A stretch of 64,000 nucleotides of DNA from Gnetum montanum. Its lineage: Eukaryota; Streptophyta; Gnetopsida; Gnetales; Gnetaceae. Every line of letters starts with the position of its first letter. Within the stretch, counting starts at the first letter, position 1. The stretch lies in contig MNCI01011075.1 of NCBI GenBank assembly GCA_015680685.1, positions 175,520 through 239,519 of the forward strand, given 5' to 3'. Positions 1 to 12,600 of this stretch are shown here, piece after piece. The notes under the pieces are model-generated. The model searched no databases. It was not told the DNA's origin and saw only the letters and a program-made list of their open reading frames with translations. Position numbers and translations under genes: made by a program.

Positions 1-290
1 AATAAATAATTAATTAAACTAAGTGAATGCTACAATGATGAAGTAATCTTGATCTTTATTGCCGATCATGTGCGTGTCCAAGTACGTCGCACTTGAATAA
101 GGATGCCATACAATTACAATCACCACACTACGGGCATACACTGGGAGGAAAAGGGTTGAGAGGAAAAATGAAAACTAAAATCAAAACTAACTCTAAAACT
201 GATGAACTACCTATCGAAACTGTCTACCTCTTATTTATAGATGAGGAGACAAGCTGCGATATCGCGGCTAGGCTAAATGGCGATTCATCA
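1..290 (-). repeat. 3' LTR of element A, cut by the window edge
   Basis: It ends at TTCATCA (284-290), the family LTR terminus, and is followed by the same purine-tract context seen next to the LTRs of B and C. It contains a TATA-like stretch (RC of tatttata, about 233-240) and one GCGATATCGC palindrome at 256-265. The outer part lies outside the window. Confidence 0.7.
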
Positions 291-309
291 TAACCCCCAC
301 AACTGAATG
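291..309 (-). other. Polypurine tract of element A
   Basis: On the minus strand the bases before the LTR read TTCAGTTGTGGGGGTTA, with a T-rich stretch upstream. This is the usual layout of a plus-strand primer. Elements B (35525) and C (42225) have the same arrangement. Confidence 0.6.
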
Positions 310-474
310 AAAACTCGTCCTCGAGTTACAGTGAGAACAAGCTCCATTGATTACACAGTGGATAGGTACGGAATTATTGGATGGTGAAAATGGGTTTATG
401 CCACAGTGTGGAGTCAGAAAAAAATTGAGACACAACACAAAAGAAAATCCTATGATTACAAAATTGGATGGAAC

Positions 475-1242
475 TCATGTAGTTCCTGGTGGCGGTGGCT
501 CCTCCATGGGTGTCTTTCCCTTTTCTTGCGCTCTAGGTCTTGGGATTTGATGGTGTTGAAGTATGGCCTGGAGTTTCTCCTCTTGTAGGGCCTTGAGTGC
601 CTTGGCATGTGTGTAAATTTGCACTTGTGCCATAGAGGCATCCCAGTTAGCCTTCTCTTTTTCTTCTGCCACCCTTTTATTCTCTATCAACTGTTTATTA
701 AGTTGCTTAGTTCTGAAAGTGTCCAACTGGTTCTGAGCAACCTTTGGCCCTATATTTGGCAGGTTTAATACTTCCAAAATGGCTTGAACAAAGAAATCAA
801 CAGTCACACCACAATTGTTAATTGTGGTGCCTTTGCCTTTATTGTGCCAAAATTGGTATGTTTCCCCTAAGTACTAGGCACCGCTTTCAAAGAGGGTAGG
901 CCATAATGGGGATCCTTTGAGGTGATCCCTAACGGCCTCTGGAGAAAATTATGCGAAAGGTCCAAAGTTTAATTCCATGATCACTATAGTGAATGTGGAC
1001 CTTTCATGGATGGTCTGAACACAATCTTGGGGAAACATGAGATATCGTCCCTGTTCAAACGTTGCAGCAGCTCCTCCTTCTACCTGCCTTGATTGTATAG
1101 TAGCAGGGTCTTCTTGGTGGATACTAAATGATTGTTCCTCCTACTTTGCATGTTGTTTCGCAGGAACTTGCCCTTCACCTCTCCTAGGTCGTTTGATTGC
1201 ACCTTGAGTAGGACCTTCCTCTTGTCCGCGTTTCAGGGCCAT
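475..1242 (-). pseudogene. Extra ORF in env position of element A (decayed)
   Basis: A frame opening with MALKRG at 1242 runs 255 codons to a stop at 475, interrupted by three in-frame stops (TAG, TAA, TAG) in its first 145 codons. The last 110 codons are open, charged, probably coiled-coil (EEKEKANWD...), and end in MEEPPPPGTT. It lies between the former integrase position and the 3' LTR, on the same strand as gag, the place of env-like genes in Athila-type elements. B carries a longer relative (35770-38587) with a similar start and the ending SASQEPPPPSTV, so A has an internally shortened version. No signal peptide or membrane segment is visible. Function unknown. Confidence 0.6.
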
Positions 1243-3125
1243 CTGCAATCACACGGGGCCAATCGTTAGTAAGGTTGTTACCAAAGTTAGGTTATACCTT
1301 ACTGCTTGCCTTAATAGATTTACTTTATTTTTGTGTGATGTTAATTATTGAAAGAACATATCCCCGAAATATTATAATGTTGATTCCTCTTTGCTTAGGT
1401 GGTTTTCAAATTTAATTTTCTAGTATAGCTAAGGGGATGAAATTGTTTTTGACACATTTTATTCTTAATTTTACAACAAATTACCCTTAAAGATGTCCTT
1501 CGGGCGATGATGAATTTCAAAAATTTTATGCACTATTTGACATGTGCCCCTCCCCCATGACTAAGCTGAACACTCCGGGTTCAAGTAGGTTCAAACGGAA
1601 TGAAAATCGGAGTACTAGTGAGCGAGTTATGGATATGAAAGCAAGGGATGCACAATCGCAAGTCGTAGAGAGGAATTTGAAAAAATTCCCCTGCGTGAAC
1701 AGTTGCAAATGATGTTGATTAGCACAGGGGGGTCACGTATATATATTTTCATCAAAGTTAAGGCACTTATAGAATGTACCGAATTTTTAATATATTTTTT
1801 TGAAATTAAACGATGTAAACTAAGGACATCTGGATGATTGTTAAAGGGTTCCAGGGTAATTCAACTAGTTTTGAAGGCACAAAAATTATGATGGTATGGA
1901 ATTTATTAATAAGGACCTCGGATGGTAGAGAAAAAGGCTATGTGATGGTTCATAGGAATGTTGAATCATAGGGATAGTAATAAGGGAAAGAAAATCATTG
2001 GCAAGATGCTAAGGGTAATAAATGGTGTGTGGAAGATGGGTCATGAGTGCAAATTACAAAAATTACGCAAGTGGGTCCTCCCCAAAGTAGGTTCCAACCT
2101 ATAATACCCTTGCGTAACCACACTTAAAAGTGTCCGTGGGCACTCGAAGGGTTAAATGTAATCCACACTGATTCCACAAAACACACACATATAAATATCA
2201 CTGAAATGAGGTAAGAATTCTATGTTACACACTACACGAGGTACAATTACACGAACAGTGAGATGAGACGAACTATAGAAGGGATTGTTGAGATTGGGAT
2301 ATGAGGTAACTAACCCAGGGCACAATGAATCCTGTGTGTAATGCATGATTAAGGTGTCATTAACCCGTCATTCCAAGATCAGGACCAAGTCCATTCCTTT
2401 GATCAATGACACTGCATTGTTTCATCCCATGATGAGTGACTATGAGAGTACCAGAACAACAAGGCATATGATCACTTGGCATTTTGTTCAAGGGAGGAGT
2501 GATTTTTGTTTTGTGGCACTTTCTTTGTTTTTGTTTTTTTTCTTTCTTCTTCTTCTTTTTCGATTGTTGAATCCAGAGAAGCCGCCAGCCTTTAGGCATG
2601 GGTGCATGTCTTTCCAGTGGGACCCCCTAGAACAGCATTGGATTTTTAGGTGCCTTTTGATTACTCTTACTTCCATTTTTCATTAGATCTGCAAGGATCA
2701 TAGTACAACCACATTGCATGATAACTCCCACAGACGTCACCAAAGAGAATCCCTAAGTCCCCTTGATGTCACACCCTAATCATTCCCTCTTGGTCCATCC
2801 TTCTTCATTCTAGGTACAATGAACACAAAATTAATTTCAAGTTTTAAGAATGTCAAGAATATCACTGTACCCTCGAACAGAACCTCTTATTTGTAGAATG
2901 GATGAGTGGGTGTAATGGGCTCACTGTCCAAAGACTTGATCACTCAAGACTCAATAACATAGAACACACCTCAACCAACGATCCACATGAGTGTTTTATT
3001 TGTAGATGAGATTACTTTCAAAAGCGTAAAAAGATAAAAAAGACAAAATGATAAAACAAGAAATTGAAAACTAAAAAACTGGAAAACAAAAAGGTTGTAA
3101 AATTAAAGAAAATAAAAAGTGGTTA
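1243..3125. other. Non-coding spacer of element A
   Basis: No coding frame holds across this stretch. It aligns by eye in pieces with the spacer of B: for example the block 'aagtgggtcctccc' at 2069-2082 recurs at 39349-39362. A purine-tract-like motif lies at 1551-1564 and a T-rich run at 2526-2560. ORFs called here look like chance. Confidence 0.5.
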
Positions 3126-4938
3126 TTAACCCTGCTTGTTACTAGAATGGGGGATATCCCCCATAACTAAACGTTTGACGATGGCAAGGATTAATAAATG
3201 GAAGATGAGGATCCTTGCATGTTGGAAATATTGGGACCCGATCATACTTACCCCATTGGGCTCCACACACTTGGTTATAGTAAGCATAGTGGGGCAATTT
3301 ATGAGATTTGGTTCCCGGATGACGAGTTGACCCACTATGATATCTGGGACCGTAAGATGGTATGCAAGGATCGGGATGCTGCCCTCCATGGCTGTGTTCA
3401 TTAGGTCGTATGGTTGTTGGAGTGTTAATTGGTGGCCCTGATGAAGTGACATGAGGCATTGATTTTGAAGATAAGGGTGCACCACAATGTTGGACTTGTG
3501 CCGAGTTGGAGGATGCAGTGGCCTTGGAATTATGTTGTCCCTTCCTAGGGTTGTTTCTAAAGAAGGGACGCCTTCGATGTTGCTAAGGTCTCTCACTGTT
3601 GTTGGCAATAGCAACACAAGTAACGTTTGGAGGTTGTTTCTGTGGTGCAGACACCTTAGGAATAGTTGGTGGCAATGTAGAAGGAAGGAAAGGATGAGAA
3701 TGTTGAAATTGAGGAGAAGTGTAAGGTACACAAGGCGATGGTTGTGTTGAAGAAATGGGCTGATAATATTGAGGAGAATGATAATGCGGTGAGACAAAGT
3801 ATGTTGACCCAGTTGGAGAAATAGGATGTTGAACTCAATAAGCATTTGGATTCGGAGGATACGAAGGGTGTCTCCAGTTTAGGGATGGCTTCCCCCATGA
3901 CTAGGATTTTTGCCACTGTGATCGAACATAGTATCTCTATACAAACTCTAGGTGTAACGTGCTTTCCCAATGCTCATATAAATGTAACAAGACTAGGCAC
4001 TGGCCCTTGGGGTGATCGTACAGGCAAATATTGCATTCATATGTATGATTGGTAGTTGAGCTCTTGTGTTCTTCAACCCTTCTTCTTGATTGTCTAGTGT
4101 TTTGTCTTACTTCTTAGGTTGTCAAAATTCTATCTCCAATAATATCAATATATTCTCCACACTTTTTATACATCCATTCCAACATCTTATTGATCTTTGC
4201 CTCGACTTCCTCTAATGATTGTTATACTAGCAAAGATGGTTCTTTCTCCTTGTGATTGGTTGATTTCTCCTTTTTATGATCATGGACCTTTGTTAAGTTG
4301 AGATTTTGGTCCTGTTGATATTTTTCAACACTCTTCCATCTAGCCATTTCTCCTTCCTCTTTTACTACCTGCTTAATAAGCTCTTGAACTTGATGGGTTC
4401 ATAGTTCATATAGCTGACCTTGGGCATACATCCCTAAGGTCTCTCTTGTTTCATTACGTAGCCCATCAATGATATGGTACATTAGCCTTTCCTCGGAGAA
4501 CTCATGGCTTGGATAGTTGTTTAACAGTGCGTAATATCTTTCTAAGGCCATGTCCAAGGGTTCATGTTGTGCTTGTTTCCACTCTTAAATTTGTTTCCTC
4601 AAGGCTGACACTCTTGCGTAGGTTTAATATCTTTCGCTAAAGAGTTCTACCAATGTTGGCTAACGTCGTATTGAATTTGGTTTTAATGATCTATACCATA
4701 CTTTTGCTTGGCCAATGAGTGTCATAGGGAAGAGCTTGAGTTTTTGCCAACCATTATCAATGTTGTTCCATGCGCAGGCATTGTAGAAGGCTTGTAAATG
4801 TTGATGTGGATCTAAGTCATAGCCTCCTGAGAAATTAGGGAAGTTGTTTAAATCAAGCCTGGGTAGACGGCTCTCTTTACGATACCTACGGGAGATTCGA
4901 ACAGACTCTTGTATTTGCGTTAGGCTTGTAATGGCCAA
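3126..4938 (-). pseudogene. gag of element A, frameshifted
   Basis: The core (4938-4660) contains RLDLNNFPNFSGGYDLDPHQ and LKLFPMTL...AKVWYRSL, matching C (RLDMNNIPQFMGGYNADPQ; LKLFPRTLVKEAESWYRSL). This is a retrotransposon gag capsid-type domain. Downstream the frame shifts into a long tail rich in Pro, Gln, His, Ser and Tyr (3845-3142), typical of the gag C-terminus in this family. It then runs directly into the sequence that follows integrase in B and C, so protease and polymerase are absent. Several stops and shifts make it non-functional as written. Confidence 0.7.
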
Positions 4939-5130
4939 TAGGGGTTCATCATCATCGGGTAAGTTATGCTTTCATGCGTTGGGATGACGTTGCTTTCGTT
5001 TATGTTTATAAGAAACCCCCACCTCGAGTTGCGTACTCCAATCTTCATTGTCATATAGTTCGTTGGTTCTCCAATGAACTTCCTCACTAGATGTGGCATT
5101 ATTATAATCTTGTAGGAGAGGCATGGTTGT

Positions 5131-5801
5131 ACAATTATGTGTGAATTTATATGTGACTTTTTATAATTATTTCTTTCTAAAAGATATATCGTTAATTCCT
5201 CACTAGGGTTTTGCTATCAAGAATGACATTAAAACTTGATTACTAGTGCTAATAAAACCAATAGTCATAGACAATAGGATGAAAAGACAAGCATAAAACT
5301 AGTGATTGAAAATTAAAATGCTTTCAAGATAGGTAGTCAAAAGCCAATGACACTAAAGGCTATTCACATATGGCACTAGTATCATTAACAAAAAAGATGT
5401 GCAGTTTAAAAGGGATAAAGAAAAATTATTGATGAAAGTCAACAATATATGTGAAAGATGTTGATGGGAAAGAATAATAATTGTATATATATACTACAAT
5501 GATATTAAGAAATATTTCCTAAGTTGCATTACTAACATTAAAGTTGCTAGATAAAGAAAATACAAGCACATTTATAATAGACAAAAGATACAAAATATAA
5601 TATGAACGCCAAATCAATGATAGATGGTCTCTAAGTCATGTTAAGTGAGTTAAAACTAAATAATAAAAATTAAGTACCACAACGTCATCTAAACTAGTGA
5701 TGCTAACATTGGTATTGACTATGAGCATAACTTAAAATGATTAAACTTAATAGATATACTAATGATGCCAACTAAAATGCAAGGATCGAGTACTTGCTAG
5801 G
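5131..5801. other. AT-rich intergenic DNA, nothing recognised
   Basis: No frame, repeat or structural signal could be assigned; simple AT-rich sequence. Confidence 0.4.
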
Positions 5802-6224
5802 TTGCTTGTAATTAAGCCCATGGATTTCTTGCTATTGGATGACAGAGATGAGTTGAAGAAATTATGTAACCTCTTCATCAACACCCCTATATTTGAAGAC
5901 GAGAGTATAGGAGTTCCCATATGGACAAGGGATGGTGTAGGAATGTTCTTTCAGTTTTGCATAACTTATTTTAATGTGATGATCTCGACATGCTTCTTGA
6001 GGATAATCATGGTAGAATGAATGGAGGAATTATGCCCTAGAATTACTATTGAATTAGCAAAGATGATTCAGCAAACTAACATGAAAGGAGAAGAATTGTT
6101 ACTAGGTAGAAGAGTGTATAAAAGACAATTGGATAATTTGCGGTCTCAAAGAGCTTATAGACAATACAGTGAATGTGGAATCGTGTTGTTCGAAATGCAA
6201 ATGTTAAGAATGATATCAAATTAG
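5802..6224 (+). pseudogene. Unrecognised frame broken by one TGA
   Basis: Two adjacent open stretches (5802-6020 and 6021-6224) are in the same frame and separated only by a TGA at 6018-6020, giving about 140 codons. The composition is protein-like (LLDDRDELKKLCNLF; RRVYKRQLDNLRSQRAYRQ) and less AT-rich than the surroundings. I do not recognise the family. It could be a decayed exon or a fragment of an unplaced transposon protein. Chance cannot be excluded. Confidence 0.25.
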
Positions 6225-7399
6225 AACAATTATCATGTATTTGTTAAAAAGTAAGTTAAATGATACTTCAAATTTGGACTAATATAAATATGTTTAGATT
6301 AGAAGAGAACTAATTTGATAATTATGCATAGGTTGAAGGATATATATGCACATGATTAAAGGGAGGTGTTGACTCCCAAAAAATATTAATAATAAGCAAA
6401 AAAAAATAGAGTACATCACATGCTCAATCATTAAGTGAAAATCACCAAAAACAATATGGAAATGAATAACTTTCCAATTTTAGGAATGTCTACTCATGTA
6501 TATATCCTTATAGTAGATTCTTTGACAATTCATGACAGAAAATTTAATTACTAATAAGAAGGATGGTCCTAATTTTAACATTATTTTTCGTATTCGTGCT
6601 CAAACTTAAAATAAAAGCTTTGGTAAAATATTAACTTTTGTAGAAGAGGAAGGTACAAAAGTATATGCTAGCAAATATTGTTTATCATAATTAACCTTAC
6701 ATTGAGATGTTCTAGAATTTGCTATAGCAGTCTCAACATCAAATTTAACTACTAGGTAGATGGTAATCCTTTTATATAAGAAACAATTTTCCTTACACAC
6801 TGTTGGTTTGGAGTGATCAACACACAATATAAAAGGTTTTTGATAGACCTCCAGGAGTTTTTAACAAGCCTAATCTCTGTAAGGAACTAGAAACCCAAAG
6901 TCATGAGAAGATATAGAAGATAGTACAATGAAGTGTTGCAACATCACTACTAGGTTGCTTTTGAGATAAAGGAATAGGTTCATCCACTCTCTTGTGTGGC
7001 CAAAAGCACAAAGGAAGAATGACCAAGAGGATTATGAGTTATCTTCAAGCTAAAAAGGGAGTTAAATTTATGATTGTATGTGATCAAATGATATGATGAG
7101 GTATCTAATAAATTATGTTATATAGTGCATTTGCCAAATACGTAGAGCTAATGGGTGAAAAGACTTTCATGATGAAGAGGCCAAGGATTATGAGTTATCT
7201 TCAAGCCTAATGCAATGTATTGCAATTATCAAAAGTTACGCTAGTTAGCAACACTTGTTCATGCGATAGGTGAAAGAAAAATAGGGGATTTTGACTTGGA
7301 ACCTTGCAAGTAGGTATTGTGTAGGTTTCCATAAAGGAGGAAAAATTAATATTGTAAAAGTAGATGGTGGACTGAAACAATGCAATTAATTAGGCTAAA
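6225..7399. other. AT-rich intergenic DNA, nothing recognised
   Basis: Only short chance frames. The phrase 'attatgagttatcttcaagc' occurs twice (near 7034 and 7189), suggesting an old duplication. Confidence 0.35.
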
Positions 7400-7625
7400 A
7401 CTAAAAGCAGGAAAAGAAAAGAAATTTCATCTTCAACTTTTGCTATTAGAATCACATCATTAGTAAACATTAAAATATTTTACCAAAACATTGTCATCAT
7501 TGCTAGACTCCATAAAACTCCATTGTAACCCAATCTATCTACTACTCTAATTCACCACTCAAAATGCCAAATAATGTAAAAGAAAGTATGTACCCTTGTT
7601 TCAACCTAATGAAGCTATTGAAGAT
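7400..7625 (-). pseudogene. LINE reverse-transcriptase fragment
   Basis: On the minus strand a broken frame reads LKQGYILSFTLFGIL, then after a gap ILMFTNDVILIA. These resemble the KQGxxLSPxLF and LLFADDxxLIA motifs (RT motifs 4-5) of non-LTR retrotransposons. The catalytic FADD has become FTND, so it is dead. Clade uncertain; the spacing suggests an RTE- or L1-like LINE. Confidence 0.5.
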
Positions 7626-9347
7626 AATCTTTTCTTAAGTATTGTTATGCAAAAGCATAATTTAAATTAAGCTATACAATTTCTAAATAGCAAACACAAA
7701 CTCTTCAAGATTACAAATATATCAAGAAGTTAAAACTTCAATACTTGCATAAAAAAATATTAATGAGCAAACTAATTATGAAATTCCATCTCATTATTGA
7801 AGAAAATGAAAGAATGTAAAAAATATAAGGATAAAGTATCTAATCTTAGCCTTATTAAGTAGTAGGGTATGAATATTATAATTTATTGAAATATTGTGAA
7901 ACTAACTTTTTAAAAAGTAAATATTATGCATGTCACAACTTGTATTAAGAGCCTCTATAGGAGATGAATTCAATCTAAATAATTACACATTCAATAATAC
8001 TTTAGAAATGATGAGCCTTACATGCTCTTAAGAGTATATACACAATGAAATGCCAAGTCAAGTTAACCTATTAGTTCCATTTCATTCATCATGCTAGTAA
8101 TAGTGTTCAAGGATTAACTATTATTTTGTCTACATAAAAGAAATTGACCAATTGGTTTTAAGTTTTAAAAAAGAATGCTAGCAATATTTATGAGTGTGTT
8201 GTATGGGCTTGTCCATTATGAAATAAATATTAGAAACTATAAAAGAAATTCACAAGGCTTTTTTGCTAGATGAATTTAAAATGAAGAGACAACACAATAT
8301 GATATTACGCTTTTTGACACAAAAATGATGTCATTAGAGGTTGAAGATATTTATTAGTTTATAGCCTACATTCATAATCTTTCTACATTTTTATTAAATA
8401 ATTATTTCAAAAAAAGTGATGATAGAAGCTCACAATAAAGGGTGGCTTCATGAGAGGATTATATAGTTCACTAAATGAAACATCCAATAGTACATTCTCT
8501 ATTCTAATCCTAATCAAGTTCACAATTTGATAATCTAATCTTAACCAAGTTTAGAATTTGGTAGAACAAGCAATATACCACTATTCCTCATCAATTACAA
8601 AAATAGAATCTCATTATCTAAGAATTGATAATGTTGCTAGTTTAAAATTCCTTTTGAAGAAGGAATATGTTAAAGGGTGCAATACAAATAGCATTAAAGA
8701 AAAATTTCATATTTTTTTGCAATGTATTGCATTGAAGTACATTAGACATAAATAGAATATTACAGTTGTAAATTGTAAATGCATTGAAGTACATTAGACA
8801 TAAATAGAATATTACAGTTGTAAATTTAGTTGATTTGTGTCACATGTATCTTGGTCATTTTCTTAATAATGTTTATAAAATTCATAACATATAAAATTTT
8901 CTTAATAATGTTTTCAAATTTCATAGCACCTAAAACTCCAAGCACGTAAATTTCAATTGACACCAATAAAATTTTAGTTTTAGTTAAAATACAATGCTTA
9001 ACTATTATTTTGTCCAGGTAAAAGATATGTACAAATTATTGGTTTATTTTTAAAGGATGCTAGGAGTATTGTTAAAACACAACGCTTAACTATTATTGTC
9101 TCGACAAATCGTTTGAACTTCCAAAAAAGAATGCTTGTACCGAAGAATCGTCCGTTAAATTTGAATTCGAAAAGCCATATTTCTTCAACACCTATATAGG
9201 ACCGTCTTAGTCACTGAAAATGTATGTGTTAATTTCTGAGAAAAAAACCTCATTATTTTTAGTAATGTCAAAAGTTCTCTTTAAAAAAAAACTATTTCTA
9301 CTATTATTAGTTAAACGTGTGGTTTCGTTACCATGGACCCAATATAT
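7626..9347. other. AT-rich intergenic DNA with a small tandem repeat
   Basis: No gene recognised. It contains the 52-bp duplication at 8729-8825. The right end borders the inferred 3' end of the ERV46/ERGIC3 transcript. Confidence 0.4.
8729..8825. repeat. 52-bp tandem duplication (almost two copies)
   Basis: The unit beginning GCATTGAAGTACATTAGACA starts at 8729 and again at 8781 with no mismatch seen. Confidence 0.85.
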
Positions 9348-9353
9348 TTTATT
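9348..9353 (-). promoter_or_regulatory. Candidate polyadenylation signal of ERV46/ERGIC3
   Basis: AATAAA on the minus strand, about 340 bases beyond the stop codon at 9690. Plant signals are loose, so this is only the best match. Confidence 0.3.
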
Positions 9354-9689
9354 GAAAGGCATATGCTTTAAGTGAAGCTCATGGTTTGCATTTATCATTA
9401 CAATAAATAATTTATCCACTTTAAAAATACAAATGAACATGTTCAAGAATTGACATCATAAACAACATTGATTAAAAGAAACAAAAATTCAGACGACACA
9501 GCTTACAAATCATTGAAATGAGGACTTTTGCCCAACATTCATTTCTGTTGAGGCTGTTCAAGTATGATAGATCCCAACAACATGCCAATAAGCTGCACTT
9601 GCCAACATGATCAAATATTTGGACCTGATTCATAGGTCAATTGCAACCTCTGGTTGAGAATTCTTCATCCACTATTAGCGACAGCCATC

Positions 9690-12600
9690 TTAACTAAACT
9701 TTCCTAGTTCCATTTTTTTCTTGATAGCACGCTGCCCATGATAGATAAATGAATCAATTATCCCAGCAACAGTAAATATGCCTGAAACACAATAAAAAAG
9801 TGAGTAAACATTCTTGATTTTTTAATACAGAACTGGAAAACCCCAGCATAGATTTATCTGAAACAAACTCAAACTGTTGATGATGTGTCAGATTATTATA
9901 CATGTTACAGGCAATTTGGTGATCAAAAAGACATGAACAACTAAAAGCGTGTCTTATAGAGTTACCTCCTATTATGGCACAAACATTGGTCAGAAAATGC
10001 AAGAAAGGTATTCGCTTCTCTGTAAATTGTACCTGGAAATGCAATCGCTGTGTAAGTAATAAAGGAAAAAAGAATTTCTGAATACGCTCTGTACATCATG
10101 TAGCTTTTACAGCTAGAACATAATATAGGAAACCAAAGTTGCCCATGTAGGTATGAAACATTGCAATATAAATGTTTGTAAACTGCCTCACCTTGATGGG
10201 TGAAAGATCGTAGAAGAAAAATACTCCTGGAAGAGACCGACTTAATCCAAGTTCAGCATTCTTTGAGTGCTCCGTCACTGAGAACTGTGAAGCCAACCTT
10301 ATTTTTAATTTATATTCATGACATTTTGGTTTGATATTGAAATGGCAAGAACCGACTACACACCTGATTTGACATTATTTGGGTCCCCCTTAAATCAGTA
10401 TATACTGTCGGAACAACCTGAAAAATAACATATCAAAATAAGAATTTAAAGTCCATTTGATGAAAAAAAAGGGAAGTTTCAAAACTTGTCTAAGAAAGTT
10501 ATAAAAATAATATAGCAAATGTTCACCTTGATAAAATACTGATACATGGCACTTGCAGGCTCCTGAATCTGCTGAACTCTAAGAAGACAATGTAGATAGC
10601 ATTAGTTGTCAAAGCAAGAGAATTCACTAAATTATTTGGACAATCACTGCTAGCCGCTTATTACTTGGGACGTTGTGGTGCATCTTAATAACTGTTTTTT
10701 AGTTTTAGGATTAGTAAGACAGTTACTTGGTAGGGATTCTTATCAGACTCGGAAGTTGGTAAACCATTTCATAAATGCTTCGTCACCTTCCATTCATATA
10801 CTGCTGGCTTCCCAACAGAATAATTTAAGATCAACAGTTATTTTGTATGGGTAAATTATCACAATTTGTCACAGTAAGCAGGCATTTTCATTTAAAGTCA
10901 TTATATTTTGAGTGATTCAAAGTGCACTGCATTGGTTTGGCCCTAACTGCATCTCACTCGAGATTACTTATTCCCTAACAAGTACTCTTAATGCAGATTT
11001 ATCTTTGGTCGTTTGTCCCAGAGTCAGCTAACCATCACCTAGGATGTTGCTCTCTTTAGAGTTCTTTGTTGAAGCAGTCAAGGAGCGAAGAACTTTATTA
11101 AACAAACACTTGAAAACAGAAGTCATTTCAACGTCACTGTTACTATACCTGTCAAGGGGATTGATGACACCAGGAAAATAATCTCCAAAGCTCAACTGGT
11201 TTATTACATGACTGACCTGGGGACATTAGATATATCTTAGTCTCGAATTAGAAATGAAATTATATAATTTTTTAACAATTATAATAAATTAACAATTTAT
11301 TATTTTAAAATTTTCGTAACTAAACAAAGAAGAAAAACAAGGCATACATTGAAACTCTCTTTCTGAAAGGCTAAGATGTCATGAACATGCATATTGGAAT
11401 GTTGAAAACTTTTTCCTGGTGCAAAATGAAAGTTTCCTGCAACCTTATTCACTTCAAGAGATCCATAGACATTGCATCCTTCGCCTTCCTCTTCTTTAAT
11501 CCTTTGAAGAAAACCTTCTCTTTTACACTATAAAGAAAAAAGTACTTGCTTACACAAATCAGCGAAGAAAACAGAATTTTAAATAATATTTAGTGATGTG
11601 CCTTACATTCAAAGTGTGAATAATGCATATGTTGACTTTTTTGAAAACACACTTCTCGGAAAAAATATAATTGTACAAGTTCACAATACCTGATCAATAA
11701 GGTCAGGATTTGTCAACGCCCATCCTTTTTTCCGGTATGCTTCACGAACATCTTCGCAAGAATTGCAGCAGTCGTCATCTGCCTGTATTCATAAGAAACA
11801 ACGTCATATTCAATGTAGAATGTTAACGCTTCAGCCCTAAAACCTCTAAAGTAATGTATTGGATGTCTGTGATTTCATTATCATATGATTTGAATCTTAA
11901 ATGTCGTCACTTATTAGGGACATACTTAAGTATGAGATTAACACAAAACAGGGCCTAGGAGTTTGACAAGCATCCATGCCTAACAATGATAATGAAATCC
12001 ATTTTGCTTTTGACTGCAATCCCACCTCTTTCTCAGAAGTTAATTAATTATTCCACCAATGCAAAGCAAAAACAATATTAGAAAAATATAAATCTGTAAT
12101 GAACAATGGCACATAGCAATTGGTAGACATTCCTTTAAACCAAACAGCAGTATCCAACAGATTGCTGATTTAGATGAAATTCAAGGCAGATGGCACATCC
12201 AAAGTAAAGCTAGTCATTGCTATTTGTTTTCAATGAATAATCTTCAAAGATATCTTTACATCTACCATGAAATGGACAACCATCTGAACGCTAGTGACAT
12301 TGTCAGATTCCTTAGGTGAATATTCAAGAGTGGCTACCTACTTTGGCATGAAACCATGAGGGATGCTTGCGAAGTCATCACAAGCAGTTAATTGTACCAC
12401 CAAAAATTGTTTCTCACTCAAAAAAGGCTGATGCAACAAACCATTGAAAATTTATAGATAGCTTAATTTAGCCTATGTCTTATTGGCCAAACACCAGTTA
12501 TGCAGTTGGCACCTTCATTATATTCATGCAAGCGCCAACACCAGACTGAATATACCCTTGAGGTAAATATTTGACAAAAAATCAAGGGCAAGGCCTGATG

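Larger units (their letters stand above)
1..5130 (-). mobile_element. Athila-like Ty3/Gypsy deletion derivative (element A), 5' end missing
   Basis: Reading on the minus strand, this element runs from a gag core (near 4938) through a gag tail, a non-coding spacer and a decayed extra ORF to the 3' LTR at the window's left edge. No protease, reverse transcriptase, RNase H or integrase lies between the gag tail and the spacer, whereas relative B has all of them at that place. No 5' LTR or primer-binding site was found to the right; similarity to C fades near 5130, so the 5' end is truncated. The lineage call rests on homology to B and C, whose protease, RT and integrase read as Athila type. The right boundary is approximate. 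Confidence 0.75.

Noticed and set aside
3136-3750. Plus-strand frames over the A gag tail
   Set aside because: Antisense shadows of the Pro/Gln-rich minus-strand gag.
9207-9446. 79-codon minus-strand frame
   Set aside because: It lies across the inferred 3' UTR and poly(A) region of ERV46/ERGIC3, with no family resemblance.
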